Origin: Kumtagia sp052180275
GTDB taxonomy: Bacteria; Pseudomonadota; Alphaproteobacteria; Rhizobiales; Rhizobiaceae
Assembly (NCBI RefSeq): GCF_052180275.1
Contig: NZ_CP197465.1
Coordinates: forward strand, 6,324,001 to 6,388,000
Length of the DNA: 64,000 nucleotides
Direction of reading: 5' to 3'
This document shows positions 33,003-42,682 of this stretch, one piece after another (position 1 is the stretch's first letter; every line of letters begins with the position of its first letter). The notes beneath the pieces were generated by a model. That model was not told the DNA's origin. It did not search any database and saw only the letters and a program-made list of their open reading frames with translations. The position numbers were made by a program, and so were the translations under genes.

Positions 33003-33698
33003 TCAAAAATTCTCGACCCATGGCCTGAGTTCGAGTTCCCAGGTCCATGCACTGCGGTGCTGCCTGTGGATCGCGAGATAGGCCTCGGCGACCGCGTCCG
33101 GCGACAGCCAGCGATCCGGCGGATCGGACTGGGCCGAGCGGCCGGCGGCGCCCGACGCTATCCCGCCGTCGATGACGAAATGCGCGACATGGATGTTCTT
33201 CGGCGCGAGCTCGCGGGCCATGGACTGCGCCAGTCCGCGCAGGCCGAACTTCGGCATTGCGAAGCCGGCCGATCCTGGAAATCCCTTGACGCTTGCCGTG
33301 GCGCCGGTGAACAGGATCGATCCGGAGCCGCGGGCGAGCAGACGGCTCGCAGCCTGCTGGCCGACCAGGAACCCGCCGAAAGTCCCGACCAGCAACGCCT
33401 TTCTGACGTCATCGGGATCGAGATCGGCAACCGCTCCGCGGACACGCGCTCCGGCGTTGAAGACCGCGAGCGACAACGGCCCGATCCTGTCGGCAGCCTC
33501 GAACAGACGTGCGACCGAAATCGCGTCGGAAACGTCGGTCGCGACGGCCGTGGCGCCGGTCTCGGAGACGAGTGCGTCCAGCTTGTCCACGTCCCGCGCC
33601 GCGAGGACCACGCGAAAACCTTCGCGGGCGAGTAGCCGGGCGAGCGAAGCGCTCAACCCCGGTCCCGCACCCGCAATGACGGCAACGCCAGAAGTCAT
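33003..33698 (-). CDS. Short-chain dehydrogenase/reductase, atypical active site
   Basis: The 231-residue Rossmann protein has a loosened nucleotide motif GAGPGLSASLAR (residues 10-21) instead of TGxxxGIG, then NAG at residues 81-83. The usual YxxxK is F146-A-M-P-K150, so the catalytic Tyr is Phe. Thr/Ser are present near residues 131-136. The Lys and cofactor site remain, so binding is plausible while classical SDR chemistry is doubtful. The ATG at 33698 follows GGAGAATCTCG. It stands alone, convergent with the cupin gene. Confidence 0.85.
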   Translation of the reverse strand: MTSGVAVIAGAGPGLSASLARLLAREGFRVVLAARDVDKLDALVSETGATAVATDVSDAISVARLFEAADRIGPLSLAVFNAGARVRGAVADLDPDDVRKALLVGTFGGFLVGQQAASRLLARGSGSILFTGATASVKGFPGSAGFAMPKFGLRGLAQSMARELAPKNIHVAHFVIDGGIASGAAGRSAQSDPPDRWLSPDAVAEAYLAIHRQHRSAWTWELELRPWVENF

Positions 33699-34219
33699 CG
33701 AGATTCTCCATGTTGGCAAGGTTCGGCAGTGTTTGCGGCCTTCGTCGACCGCCGAAGGTTGTAGCACGAACGACGCGGACCCGATTCCAGTCCGGTATGG
33801 GCAGCGCCCGCTGTTTGAAGAGTATCTTTCGAATACGACAGAGTCGCGCCTCCCCGATGATCAAGCAAGGAAGTGCATTGCCGTACCTTCGGAACGCATG
33901 AATCTCGATGCCAAATATTCTACCGTGCGAAGCATAAGGTGCTGCATCCTGTCTTCGGAATGGAATTCAAAGTGGCATCCGCTGCGCAGCATGCCGGGAA
34001 CCGCGTGACGTGATGTTCACTGTCGGGGTTTCCGGATGCAAAGATGGCCGTTTTCTTTTGCCGCTCGTCCAGCCAGCATTCGCCGCGGGATTACCCCGGC
34101 AATGCAGCGCAGCGGAGACCACAGTGCAATGGGACCGTGCTTGCCGCTTGATTTACCCTGGCAGGACTGCGAATGGGGGAATGGGGAGGCAAACACGAAA
34201 CAAATCGAAAGCAGGCCAA
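33699..34219. other. Gap without a recognisable gene
   Basis: This 521-bp stretch lies between the SDR start and the MucR-like start. Open frames here have no family features. An in-frame extension of the MucR-like protein to 34010 or 34181 is possible but lacks similarity to the usual N-terminus. No convincing promoter, operator or RNA structure was found. Confidence 0.5.
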
Positions 34220-34696
34220 ATGCCCGAAGACATTGCTTATCCCGGAACAGACCTTTTGGAGCTGACCGCGGAGATTGTTGCCGCCTATGTCAGCAACAAC
34301 CCTCTTCCCTCGTCCGAGATCGGCCGCGTCATTGCCGATACCTATGCCGCAGTCAGCAAACTGGAGGTGGCCGCCGCGCCGCAGATTGAAGAGAAGCTCG
34401 TTCCCGCAGTACCGATCAAGAAATCGGTGACGCCCGACTTCATCATCTGCCTGGAAGACGGGAAGAAGTTCAAATCTCTGAAGCGGCACATCGGCACAGA
34501 CTTCAATCTGACGCCGGACGAATACCGCGCGAGGTGGGGCTTGCCGGCCGACTATCCCATGGTCGCGCCGAACTACGCGGCGGCCCGTTCACAGCTGGCG
34601 CTGGCCAGCGGCCTTGGAAGAAAGGCCGCGAAGCCCGCACCCGTGGCGCCTCCGGCGCCGGCAAAGCGCAGGAAGACCGGCCCCAAGCCCAACTGA
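34220..34696 (+). CDS. MucR/Ros-family transcriptional regulator with altered zinc finger
   Basis: The 158-residue protein has LLELTAEIVAAYVSNNPLPSS at the N-terminal oligomerisation region, as in MucR, then a basic finger region SVTPDFIICLEDGKKFKSLKRHIGTDFN (a landmark near residues 77-104) and GLPADYPMVAPNYAAARS. Compared with Ros, the second Cys is Asp (CLED) and the last His is Asp (GTDFN instead of RTHYN), so only one Cys and one His ligand remain. Mesorhizobium Ml proteins fold without zinc, so it may still bind AT-rich DNA. The Lys/Arg/Pro-rich tail ends KRRKTGPKPN. Likely a global H-NS-like regulator paralogue. Confidence 0.88.
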   Translation: MPEDIAYPGTDLLELTAEIVAAYVSNNPLPSSEIGRVIADTYAAVSKLEVAAAPQIEEKLVPAVPIKKSVTPDFIICLEDGKKFKSLKRHIGTDFNLTPDEYRARWGLPADYPMVAPNYAAARSQLALASGLGRKAAKPAPVAPPAPAKRRKTGPKPN

Positions 34697-34790
34697 GTCT
34701 CGCAGGGCTCGTCCAACACAGACGTTTCCCTGACACCGCTTGTCAGAGATGCGCCGCCGCCAGCAATGGCGGCGGACAGTGGAGCAGGGT

Positions 34791-35291
34791 ATGGCCGTCC
34801 AGCCGATCGTGAAATTTCCCGACCCGCGTCTTCGCACCGTCGCCGAACCCGTATCGGTCTTCGACGACGACCTCCGCAGGCTTGCGGCCGATCTCGCCGA
34901 CACGATGCGTGCGGCGCCCGGCATTGGAATCACCGCGCCGCATATCGGCGTCCTGAAGCGGCTGGTCGTGCTCGAACCGTCGCCCGGCGCCGGGATACGA
35001 ACCTACGTCAATCCAAAAATCCTCTGGGCTTCGACCGAAACGATCCGGCACCCGGAAGGCAGCATCTCGATGCCGGGCGTCACGCAGGAGGTCGAGCGCC
35101 CAGCGCGCGTCCGCGTGAGCTATCGGGACCTGGCCGGCGACGAACGGATCGAGGAGTGCGACGGCCTGCTGGCGGTATGCCACCAGCACGAGATCGACCA
35201 GCTCGACGGGCTGTTCTGGATCCAGCGCCTGTCGCGGCTGAAGCGGGATCGGCTGATCAAGCGCTACGAGAAACTGCATCCGCTTCCATAG
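34791..35291 (+). CDS. Peptide-deformylase-like protein lacking metal ligands
   Basis: The 166-residue protein has the deformylase fold. PIVKFPDPRLRTVAEPV is the usual N-terminus. Motif I is GIGITAPH (residues 44-51) instead of GxGxAAxQ. Motif II is EGSIS (89-93), where the metal-binding Cys is Ser. Motif III is HEIDQ (133-137), where the second metal-binding His is Gln. With two of three metal ligands and the motif I Gln gone, ordinary deformylase activity is unlikely. The ATG follows GGAGCAGGG. It probably has another role or is a binding protein; the real def should lie elsewhere in the genome. Confidence 0.85.
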   Translation: MAVQPIVKFPDPRLRTVAEPVSVFDDDLRRLAADLADTMRAAPGIGITAPHIGVLKRLVVLEPSPGAGIRTYVNPKILWASTETIRHPEGSISMPGVTQEVERPARVRVSYRDLAGDERIEECDGLLAVCHQHEIDQLDGLFWIQRLSRLKRDRLIKRYEKLHPLP

Positions 35292-35408
35292 CACCGGAAC
35301 AGCCGGACTTTCCAAGGAAGCATCCCGCCTTGACCGGCCGAGCGCGCTGCGGGCACTCGCCAAACCTGTTATGAGGCGACGTCTTCCTGATTCTCGCCGT
35401 AGGCCGAA

Positions 35409-37211
<1,803 letters not shown>

Positions 37212-37370
37212 GCGGGGCGGCAATGGGTCTCGCCGAGGCGTCGGGAGGCGCACGGCATCCAAAACCCCTCCTGCACGCCTTTGCGTCGCCGGCCCCGGAT
37301 TTGACGTGGCGCGCCGGCGCTTCAATCCCTAGATAGCGCGAAACGCCTTTCACTCGAACGCGGCATCTTC

Positions 37371-38390
37371 ATGAAAAAGATCGGTTTCCTGTCATTCGGG
37401 CATTGGACGCCCTCGTCCCAGTCGCAGACGCGATCGGCCGCCGATGCGCTGCTGCAATCCATCGACCTTGCCGTGGCGGCCGAGGAACTGGGCGCGGACG
37501 GGGCGTATTTCCGCGTCCATCACTTCGCCCGCCAGCTCGCCTCGCCCTTTCCGTTGCTGGCGGCGGCCGGCGCGAAGACCAGCCGCATCGAGATCGGCAC
37601 GGCCGTCATCGACATGCGCTACGAGAACCCGCTCTACATGGTCGAGGACGCCGGCGCGGCCGACCTGATCGCCGGAGGACGCCTGCAACTCGGGATCAGC
37701 CGTGGTTCGCCCGAGCAGGTCATCGATGGCTGGCGTTATTTCGGCTACGCTCCGCAACAGGGCGAGAGCGACGCAGACATGGCGCGGCGCCACACCAGCG
37801 TGTTCCTCGACGTGCTGCGCGGCCAGGGTTTTGCCCAGCCCAATCCGCGGCCGATGTTTCCGAACCCGCCCGGCCTCCTGCGCGTCGAACCGCACTCCGC
37901 TGGCCTGCGCGACCGGATCTGGTGGGGTGCTGCCACCAACGCCACCGCGGAATGGGCGGCGAAGCTGGGCATGAATTTGCAAAGCTCGACTCTCAAGTTC
38001 GACGAGAGCGGAAAACCCTTCCACGTTCAGCAGGCCGAGCAGATCCGGGTCTTTCGCGCGGCGTGGAAGGCCGCCGGGCACGAACGCGAGCCACGGGTGT
38101 CGGTCAGCCGCAGCATCTTCGCCCTCGTGGACGACCGCGACCGGGCGTATTTCGGGGGCAATGAGAGCGACGACCACTTCGGCTACATCGAAGCGGACAG
38201 GCTCGCCGTCTTCGGCCGCACCTATGCCGCCGAGCCGGACCTGCTCGTCGAACAGTTGAAGGCCGACGAGGCGATTGCCGAGGCGGATACGCTGCTGCTC
38301 ACCGTGCCCAACCAGCTCGGCGTCGACTACAACGCCCATGTCATCGAGGCGATCCTGAAGCACGTCGCTCCCGCGCTCGGCTGGCGCTGA
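37371..38390 (+). CDS. LLM-class flavin-dependent oxidoreductase (luciferase-like)
   Basis: The 339-residue TIM-barrel luciferase-fold protein starts MKKIGFLSFGHWTPS. It has LGADGAYFRVHHFA near residues 42-55 and the GGRLQLGISRGSPEQV flavin-site segment near residues 102-117. It belongs to the single-chain alkanal/alkane monooxygenase-like group, distinct from the NtaA and SsuD types elsewhere in the window. The SD is weak. It is probably FMNH2-dependent, with unknown substrate. No reductase gene is adjacent. Confidence 0.85.
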   Translation: MKKIGFLSFGHWTPSSQSQTRSAADALLQSIDLAVAAEELGADGAYFRVHHFARQLASPFPLLAAAGAKTSRIEIGTAVIDMRYENPLYMVEDAGAADLIAGGRLQLGISRGSPEQVIDGWRYFGYAPQQGESDADMARRHTSVFLDVLRGQGFAQPNPRPMFPNPPGLLRVEPHSAGLRDRIWWGAATNATAEWAAKLGMNLQSSTLKFDESGKPFHVQQAEQIRVFRAAWKAAGHEREPRVSVSRSIFALVDDRDRAYFGGNESDDHFGYIEADRLAVFGRTYAAEPDLLVEQLKADEAIAEADTLLLTVPNQLGVDYNAHVIEAILKHVAPALGWR

Positions 38391-38453
38391 CGGTTCTTGC
38401 GCAAACGCCGAAGTGCCGTCGCCGAAAGCCCGTGACCGAAGTGAAGCGAGACG

Positions 38454-39563
38454 TCAGGCGAGAGGCATCCCCGCGATCGGCAGGGCCGCCGGCGCAGCAA
38501 CCGTCGGCGTCACGTAGCTGCGCATCGCGACATCCATCATCAGCCAGCCCCAGTTGATGAGCGCTGCCTGCTCCCCTTCCGAGAAGGGGTTGAGGCGGGT
38601 CCGCATGTGCGCCAGCCGTGTGATCGTCGCAGGGCTGGCTTTCAGGATCTGCGGCGCCGGATAGGCGGTCGGATCGCCGTCGATGGCCGCGAAGGCTATA
38701 CCCCGTTTCTCCGCGCCGGACGTCGCGAAGAGCAGCCGCTTGCGCAGTCCGCGCGCCTGGTCGGTCGCGATATCGAGGGCGCGCAGCGCCTGCCTGGGCC
38801 ACAGGGCGCTGCTCGACTCTTCGGTGCCGAAGGGCGCCCCGGCGTCGCTGACGATGACCGGATTGAAACCGTCCACGGTTTCGAGGCCGAGATTGTCGTA
38901 CACGCCGCCATCGGTCAGCGACAGCGTGACCGTGTAGTTCCGGTCGCCGTGGTGGATTGCCCCTTCGCGTTTCACCCAGGCGTTCGGGTCCACCACTATG
39001 TCGACCGGCGACAGCACGGGCGGGAAGGCGCTGGACGCCGCCACGGCGACCGCCAGCCGGATGTCGGGATTGCGAATCTCGCCGATCGTATAGTCCGCCA
39101 GCCGCACCTTCTGCATGCGCACGAGGCGGCCTGTCTGCAGGTTCGTCGCATTGAAGACGAATTGCGGAGTGTCCGGCAGATCCTGCAGCGTCTTGCCCTG
39201 GAACAGATCGTCATAGGTGTCGGCCAGAATGTCGCCGATGGACTTGCCGGGCAGAAGGCTTCCCAAGCCGACGGACATCGTATCCACCGAACGGCGGCAG
39301 AAGGCGCGCAGCGGCTCGATCACTTCCGGCTGAAGATTGGTGAAGCGATCGCCATCCCTCTGCAGGCGCGGCCAGGCCGCCGCGAGCATGCCGCTGGCGA
39401 TCGAGCCACCGGACACGCTGGAGATGCGGCTCAGCTTCGTCAGGTAGCCGAACTCGTTCAGGCGCATCAGCGCACCGCAATGGAACAATGTCGCCCTGAA
39501 GCCGCCGCCGGACAAGGCGAGCGCCGGAGTCTTGCGGTCCACCGTCTCGGACGCCTGCGCCAT
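38454..39563 (-). CDS. Patatin-like phospholipase
   Basis: The 369-residue protein has the patatin anion-hole ALSGGGFRATLFH near residues 15-27. The nucleophile motif is SSVSGGSIASG near residues 48-58, where the usual first Gly of GxSxG is Ser. The catalytic Asp lies in DGGVYDNLG near residue 220. It has no signal peptide, so it is probably a cytoplasmic lipid acyl hydrolase. SD GAGGAGAGGG. It is convergent with the luciferase-like gene and faces away from the peroxidase operon. It may be part of the adjacent YcaO/SARP system, but no shared operator was found. Confidence 0.87.
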   Translation of the reverse strand: MAQASETVDRKTPALALSGGGFRATLFHCGALMRLNEFGYLTKLSRISSVSGGSIASGMLAAAWPRLQRDGDRFTNLQPEVIEPLRAFCRRSVDTMSVGLGSLLPGKSIGDILADTYDDLFQGKTLQDLPDTPQFVFNATNLQTGRLVRMQKVRLADYTIGEIRNPDIRLAVAVAASSAFPPVLSPVDIVVDPNAWVKREGAIHHGDRNYTVTLSLTDGGVYDNLGLETVDGFNPVIVSDAGAPFGTEESSSALWPRQALRALDIATDQARGLRKRLLFATSGAEKRGIAFAAIDGDPTAYPAPQILKASPATITRLAHMRTRLNPFSEGEQAALINWGWLMMDVAMRSYVTPTVAAPAALPIAGMPLA

Positions 39564-40199
39564 TGTCCCTCTCCTCATGAAACGATGTTGACCAAGGGAT
39601 CGCCGGGCATCCCGGCCTCACCCGCACTGCCCAATGCAAGCATGCCATTGCTTCCGCAGAGGGCGTCTATCGAAACCTTCAATTCCAGGACGCCCCTGCC
39701 CGGAGCGCTTTTTCCAGTTTTAACCACCGTTCAGGCGTCTCAGGCCGGCGAAACCCGGCACACCGGCGAGCAGGATCGTGATCCGGGCGGGGCTTCCCGC
39801 GGCGGCGCACGGTGCCGGCATCGAGCGCCGCGAGAACCCGTCGGGTCCGGACGCCAGTATATGCGCGCAGGCGGATGGAACGATCCGCGCAGGTCCTGAT
39901 GCATCGCGTTCCTCCTTGTCTTTCACGGTAACCGGCGCCGTATGAAGTGCGGACGAAGCCGCCCGGGCGTTGGGGCACGCCCGAACGGCTCCGTTGCCGC
40001 GCGACCGGGAATGGGAGAACCGAAGTCGCGCTAAGCCGTGAAACCGGATGACCTGCGAACAGGCCGTCCGGCCTTCGAATGAAGGCAATTCCGGTCCGAT
40101 ACACCGGCGCCGCCTTCGTTCGAAGCAGCTTGGGGAAACTTTAAAATCCCGCGCGTGAATTCACCGTGAGTTGGACCTTGCCGCAGTCATGCGTTCCGG

Positions 40200-40217
40200 T
40201 TTCACGATGGCTTCACG
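40200..40217 (+). promoter_or_regulatory. SARP-type direct repeat, box 1 (haem peroxidase operon)
   Basis: TTTCACG-ATGG-CTTCACG gives two heptamers repeated every 11 bp. A -10-like AACAAT (40228-40233) begins 11 bp after the last base. The same 18-bp block, with one mismatch and the same -10 offset, recurs at 46344-46361. SARP activators bind 11-bp-spaced heptameric direct repeats just upstream of the -10. Confidence 0.65.
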
Positions 40218-40231
40218 CAAGGGATCGAACA

Positions 40232-40375
40232 ATGCTGGAAAGCAGGGGTGCAGGGTCGGGAAGGACTTGGACATACTCGGCATCGGCAAGAATTGCCGCT
40301 GCCGCAAGGGTGCCGTGCAGCCTGGCCAAGCTGTCGCTGTCGGCAATGTCGATGACTACCCGCCTTGATTGTTGA
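40232..40375 (+). CDS. Possible small Ser/Thr/Cys-rich peptide (low confidence)
   Basis: The 47-residue open frame begins inside or just after the proposed -10 of box 1 and ends about 80 bp before the peroxidase start. Its C-terminal half is rich in Ser, Thr and Cys (for example VPCSLAKLSLSAMSMTTRLDC, near the end). This is the residue type YcaO enzymes modify, so I record it as a candidate precursor. Its SD is poor and its start may lie upstream of the transcription start, so it may well be chance. Confidence 0.2.
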   Translation: MLESRGAGSGRTWTYSASARIAAAARVPCSLAKLSLSAMSMTTRLDC

Positions 40376-40456
40376 AAGTTCCGGTCACTAGACTGTTACG
40401 GCTTTGCGTCGACGCGAAATTGCATTCACTATCGATAATTCGGTTCGGAGGGGAAC

Positions 40457-42271
40457 ATGGGTGAGCATGGCGGTGTGATGGGCGTCAGCCTTGCAGGGCT
40501 TGGCCGGGCGAAACTGGAGACCAAGGGCGTCGCCATGATGGCCATGGCGCGGGAGCGACCCGAGGCCCCCGAGCCCGTGATGCCGCCCGGCTTCCGCAAT
40601 TTCGGCAAGCCTGGCGCAGCCAATCCGGGCGATCTCTATGCAGGGTTGGACAGCGCCTGGGAGACCCAGACGATGTTCGCGAAGCTGGCGCGGCGTCTCG
40701 CCAAGCGGCATCGCTTCAAGGACGGGGTCCTGTCGGACAATGCGACGAACTTCAATCCGAATATCCCGGCGGGCTACACCTATTTCGCGCAGTTCGCGGC
40801 GCATGACACCATCCGGAACTCGTCGCTGACGGTGAGCCTTTCCGGCGCGGAAGAGGATCGCCGCAACCTTCGGGAACGCAGCCTGCTCCTGCACACGCTT
40901 TATGGCGGCGGTCCGGGGTTCAGCGAATTCCTCTATCAGGTGCCGAAAAAGGGTGAAGGCTATCGGACCATGTTGAGGACCGGCCCGATCGGCAAAGCTC
41001 CTGCCAACGCAAAACCGCCTCCCAAAGGCACTTGCCCCTACCCGCATCGCGACATCCCCAGGCTTCAGCAGGCCGATCTGAGCGACGCCGTCCAATCCGG
41101 CCGGCCGGACATCCTGCTGCCCGATCAGCGCAATGACGACAATGCGCTGGTCGCTCAGGTTACCGCCCTGTTCCACCACATTCACAACGCGGTCGTCACG
41201 GCCCTGCGGGCTTTGCCCAATATGCCGGTTTCCGGCCAGTCCGGCCCCAAGGGGCTGTATCTGTTCGAGAATGCCCGCCTCGTCACCACGGCGCTCTATC
41301 GCAGCGCAGTCAGAAACGACCTTCTCGAAAAACTTCTGCTGCCCTCGGTGGCGGAGCGCTATCGCGCCAACGGCTTCAAGCCGCTCGCCGACGTGAAAGG
41401 CCTCGGCATACCCGTTGAGTTCTCGCACGCCGCCTTCCGGCTGGGGCATTCGATGGTGCGGCTTTCCTACGAGTTCAACGACGAGCACGTTGGAGGAGAG
41501 GGCGTCCGCGACGTGCTGCGAACCACCTCGTCGCGCCGGTCGAACAAGCTGCCGCCCGCGACGAACTGGATCGCCGACTGGTCGAAATTCTTCAAGATCG
41601 GCAGCGCCGACCCGCAGTTCAGCCGTCGTATCGGCCCCTGCTTCAACGATGTGATGATCGGCAACGGCGATTTCGCCAACGGTCTTGTCGGCCCGAACGG
41701 GCTCGGACCGCTCGGGCCGGCTGAACTTGCCAAGCTGTCCGCTGAAGACCGGGCGAAACTTCCGGCAGCCAACCTTTCCGGCCTGTTGCTGCGCGATCTG
41801 ATCCGCGGCGCGGTCGGTGGCCTGTTGACCCTGGACGCGATCGTTCGCGTTCTGCCTCCCGGCATCCGCAAGACGGCGCCGCTGCTGGTGAACCCCAACG
41901 AACGCGCCAAGGTGCTGCGGAAATGGCTCGCCGATACGGATGTCGTCTTTTCCGACGAGGAGCTCGATCATCTGTCGACCAATCCGCCGTTGATCCTGTG
42001 GTTGCTCTTCGAAGCCGCCGAAGAGGCCAACGGGTGCAGTCTCGGCACGCTTGGCTCGATCATTATCGGCGACGTGTTCGCCGCCGGCCTTTCCGAGTCC
42101 GACGATGAAATCGAATCGAACCCGATGACGGCGACGCTGCTGGGGCTGCTTTTCCCCGACGGCGCCCCGCGAACGATGCCAGGCCTGATCAAATTCACGG
42201 CCAAGACCCTTCAATTCGAAAACGTCATGCCGCGTTTCCTCACGCTGCCCGATCAGATTCCAACCGCATAG
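40457..42271 (+). CDS. Animal-type haem peroxidase family protein
   Basis: The 604-residue protein of the peroxidasin/cyclooxygenase superfamily has a distal-His motif FAQFAAHD with His116. RNDDNALVAQVTALFHHIHN (residues 225-244) corresponds to the family's R-x-x-E...LhtLfhreHN segment. The proximal His331 lies in FRLGHSMV. No signal peptide is visible, so it may act in the cytoplasm or leave by another route. It would generate hypohalous or radical products, or oxidise a substrate, with haem. SD GGAGGGGAAC is strong. It forms an operon with the 133-aa gene (9-bp gap) and is preceded by SARP box 1. Confidence 0.88.
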   Translation: MGEHGGVMGVSLAGLGRAKLETKGVAMMAMARERPEAPEPVMPPGFRNFGKPGAANPGDLYAGLDSAWETQTMFAKLARRLAKRHRFKDGVLSDNATNFNPNIPAGYTYFAQFAAHDTIRNSSLTVSLSGAEEDRRNLRERSLLLHTLYGGGPGFSEFLYQVPKKGEGYRTMLRTGPIGKAPANAKPPPKGTCPYPHRDIPRLQQADLSDAVQSGRPDILLPDQRNDDNALVAQVTALFHHIHNAVVTALRALPNMPVSGQSGPKGLYLFENARLVTTALYRSAVRNDLLEKLLLPSVAERYRANGFKPLADVKGLGIPVEFSHAAFRLGHSMVRLSYEFNDEHVGGEGVRDVLRTTSSRRSNKLPPATNWIADWSKFFKIGSADPQFSRRIGPCFNDVMIGNGDFANGLVGPNGLGPLGPAELAKLSAEDRAKLPAANLSGLLLRDLIRGAVGGLLTLDAIVRVLPPGIRKTAPLLVNPNERAKVLRKWLADTDVVFSDEELDHLSTNPPLILWLLFEAAEEANGCSLGTLGSIIIGDVFAAGLSESDDEIESNPMTATLLGLLFPDGAPRTMPGLIKFTAKTLQFENVMPRFLTLPDQIPTA

Positions 42272-42280
42272 GAGCCAGAC

Positions 42281-42682
42281 ATGCCAGATCCAGTCGACAA
42301 TCCCGACGTTCTTCCCGAGCCGATGAAGATCCTGAACTTCAAGGAAGCGGGCATGAAGGTGGTGCAGTGGGCGCAGGACCCGAGCACGCGCCCGCGTGAC
42401 CTCGCCGAATTCAAGCAGCAGCTCGCCGGCCTCGTCCACGTCCCGGACCGGTTCCAGGAAATACAGATCATGCAGGGCTATGACCACGTCTTCTTCCTGC
42501 GCCTGCCGCCCAAGAATCAGGTGACCAAGTCCCACGAGCAGCTCGCGAACGAGACCGACGACATGAGCGAGTACGGGATTCCCGATTTCTATTTCGACGC
42601 TTTCGAGCACCCCGAAAATTTCAACCGTGAGGATTTCTTCTTCTCACGCATCGCTGACTATACGATCCGGGGCTGCCGCTGA
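42281..42682 (+). CDS. Uncharacterised 133-aa protein of the peroxidase operon
   Basis: No family is recognised. The protein is acidic, with a Pro-rich start (MPDPVDNPDVLPEP), a helical middle and an aromatic C-terminus (DFYFDAFEHPENFNREDFFF, near residues 101-120) ending RGCR with its only Cys. It has no signal peptide. SD AGGAGCCAGAC. Its last 39 bp overlap the 3' end of the convergent SARP gene. It could be a partner or substrate of the peroxidase or of YcaO; unproven. Confidence 0.75.
   Translation: MPDPVDNPDVLPEPMKILNFKEAGMKVVQWAQDPSTRPRDLAEFKQQLAGLVHVPDRFQEIQIMQGYDHVFFLRLPPKNQVTKSHEQLANETDDMSEYGIPDFYFDAFEHPENFNREDFFFSRIADYTIRGCR

Larger units (their letters stand above)
39564..40456. 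other. Long control region before the haem peroxidase operon
   Basis: This 893-bp spacer has no established gene. It contains the SARP-type direct repeat at 40200-40217, a GTGAATTCAC palindrome at 40155-40164, and the short open frame listed at 40232-40375. Nothing recognisable was found between 39564 and about 40150. Confidence 0.5.

Noticed and set aside
39918..40040. Single TTTCACG half-sites near 39920 and 40034
   Set aside because: Neither has a second heptamer 11 bp away nor a matching -10, so they are not counted as SARP boxes.
40388..42610. Leftward frame (740 codons) opposite the haem peroxidase
   Set aside because: The rightward peroxidase has both haem-ligand motifs and a strong SD. 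The antisense frame has no family features.
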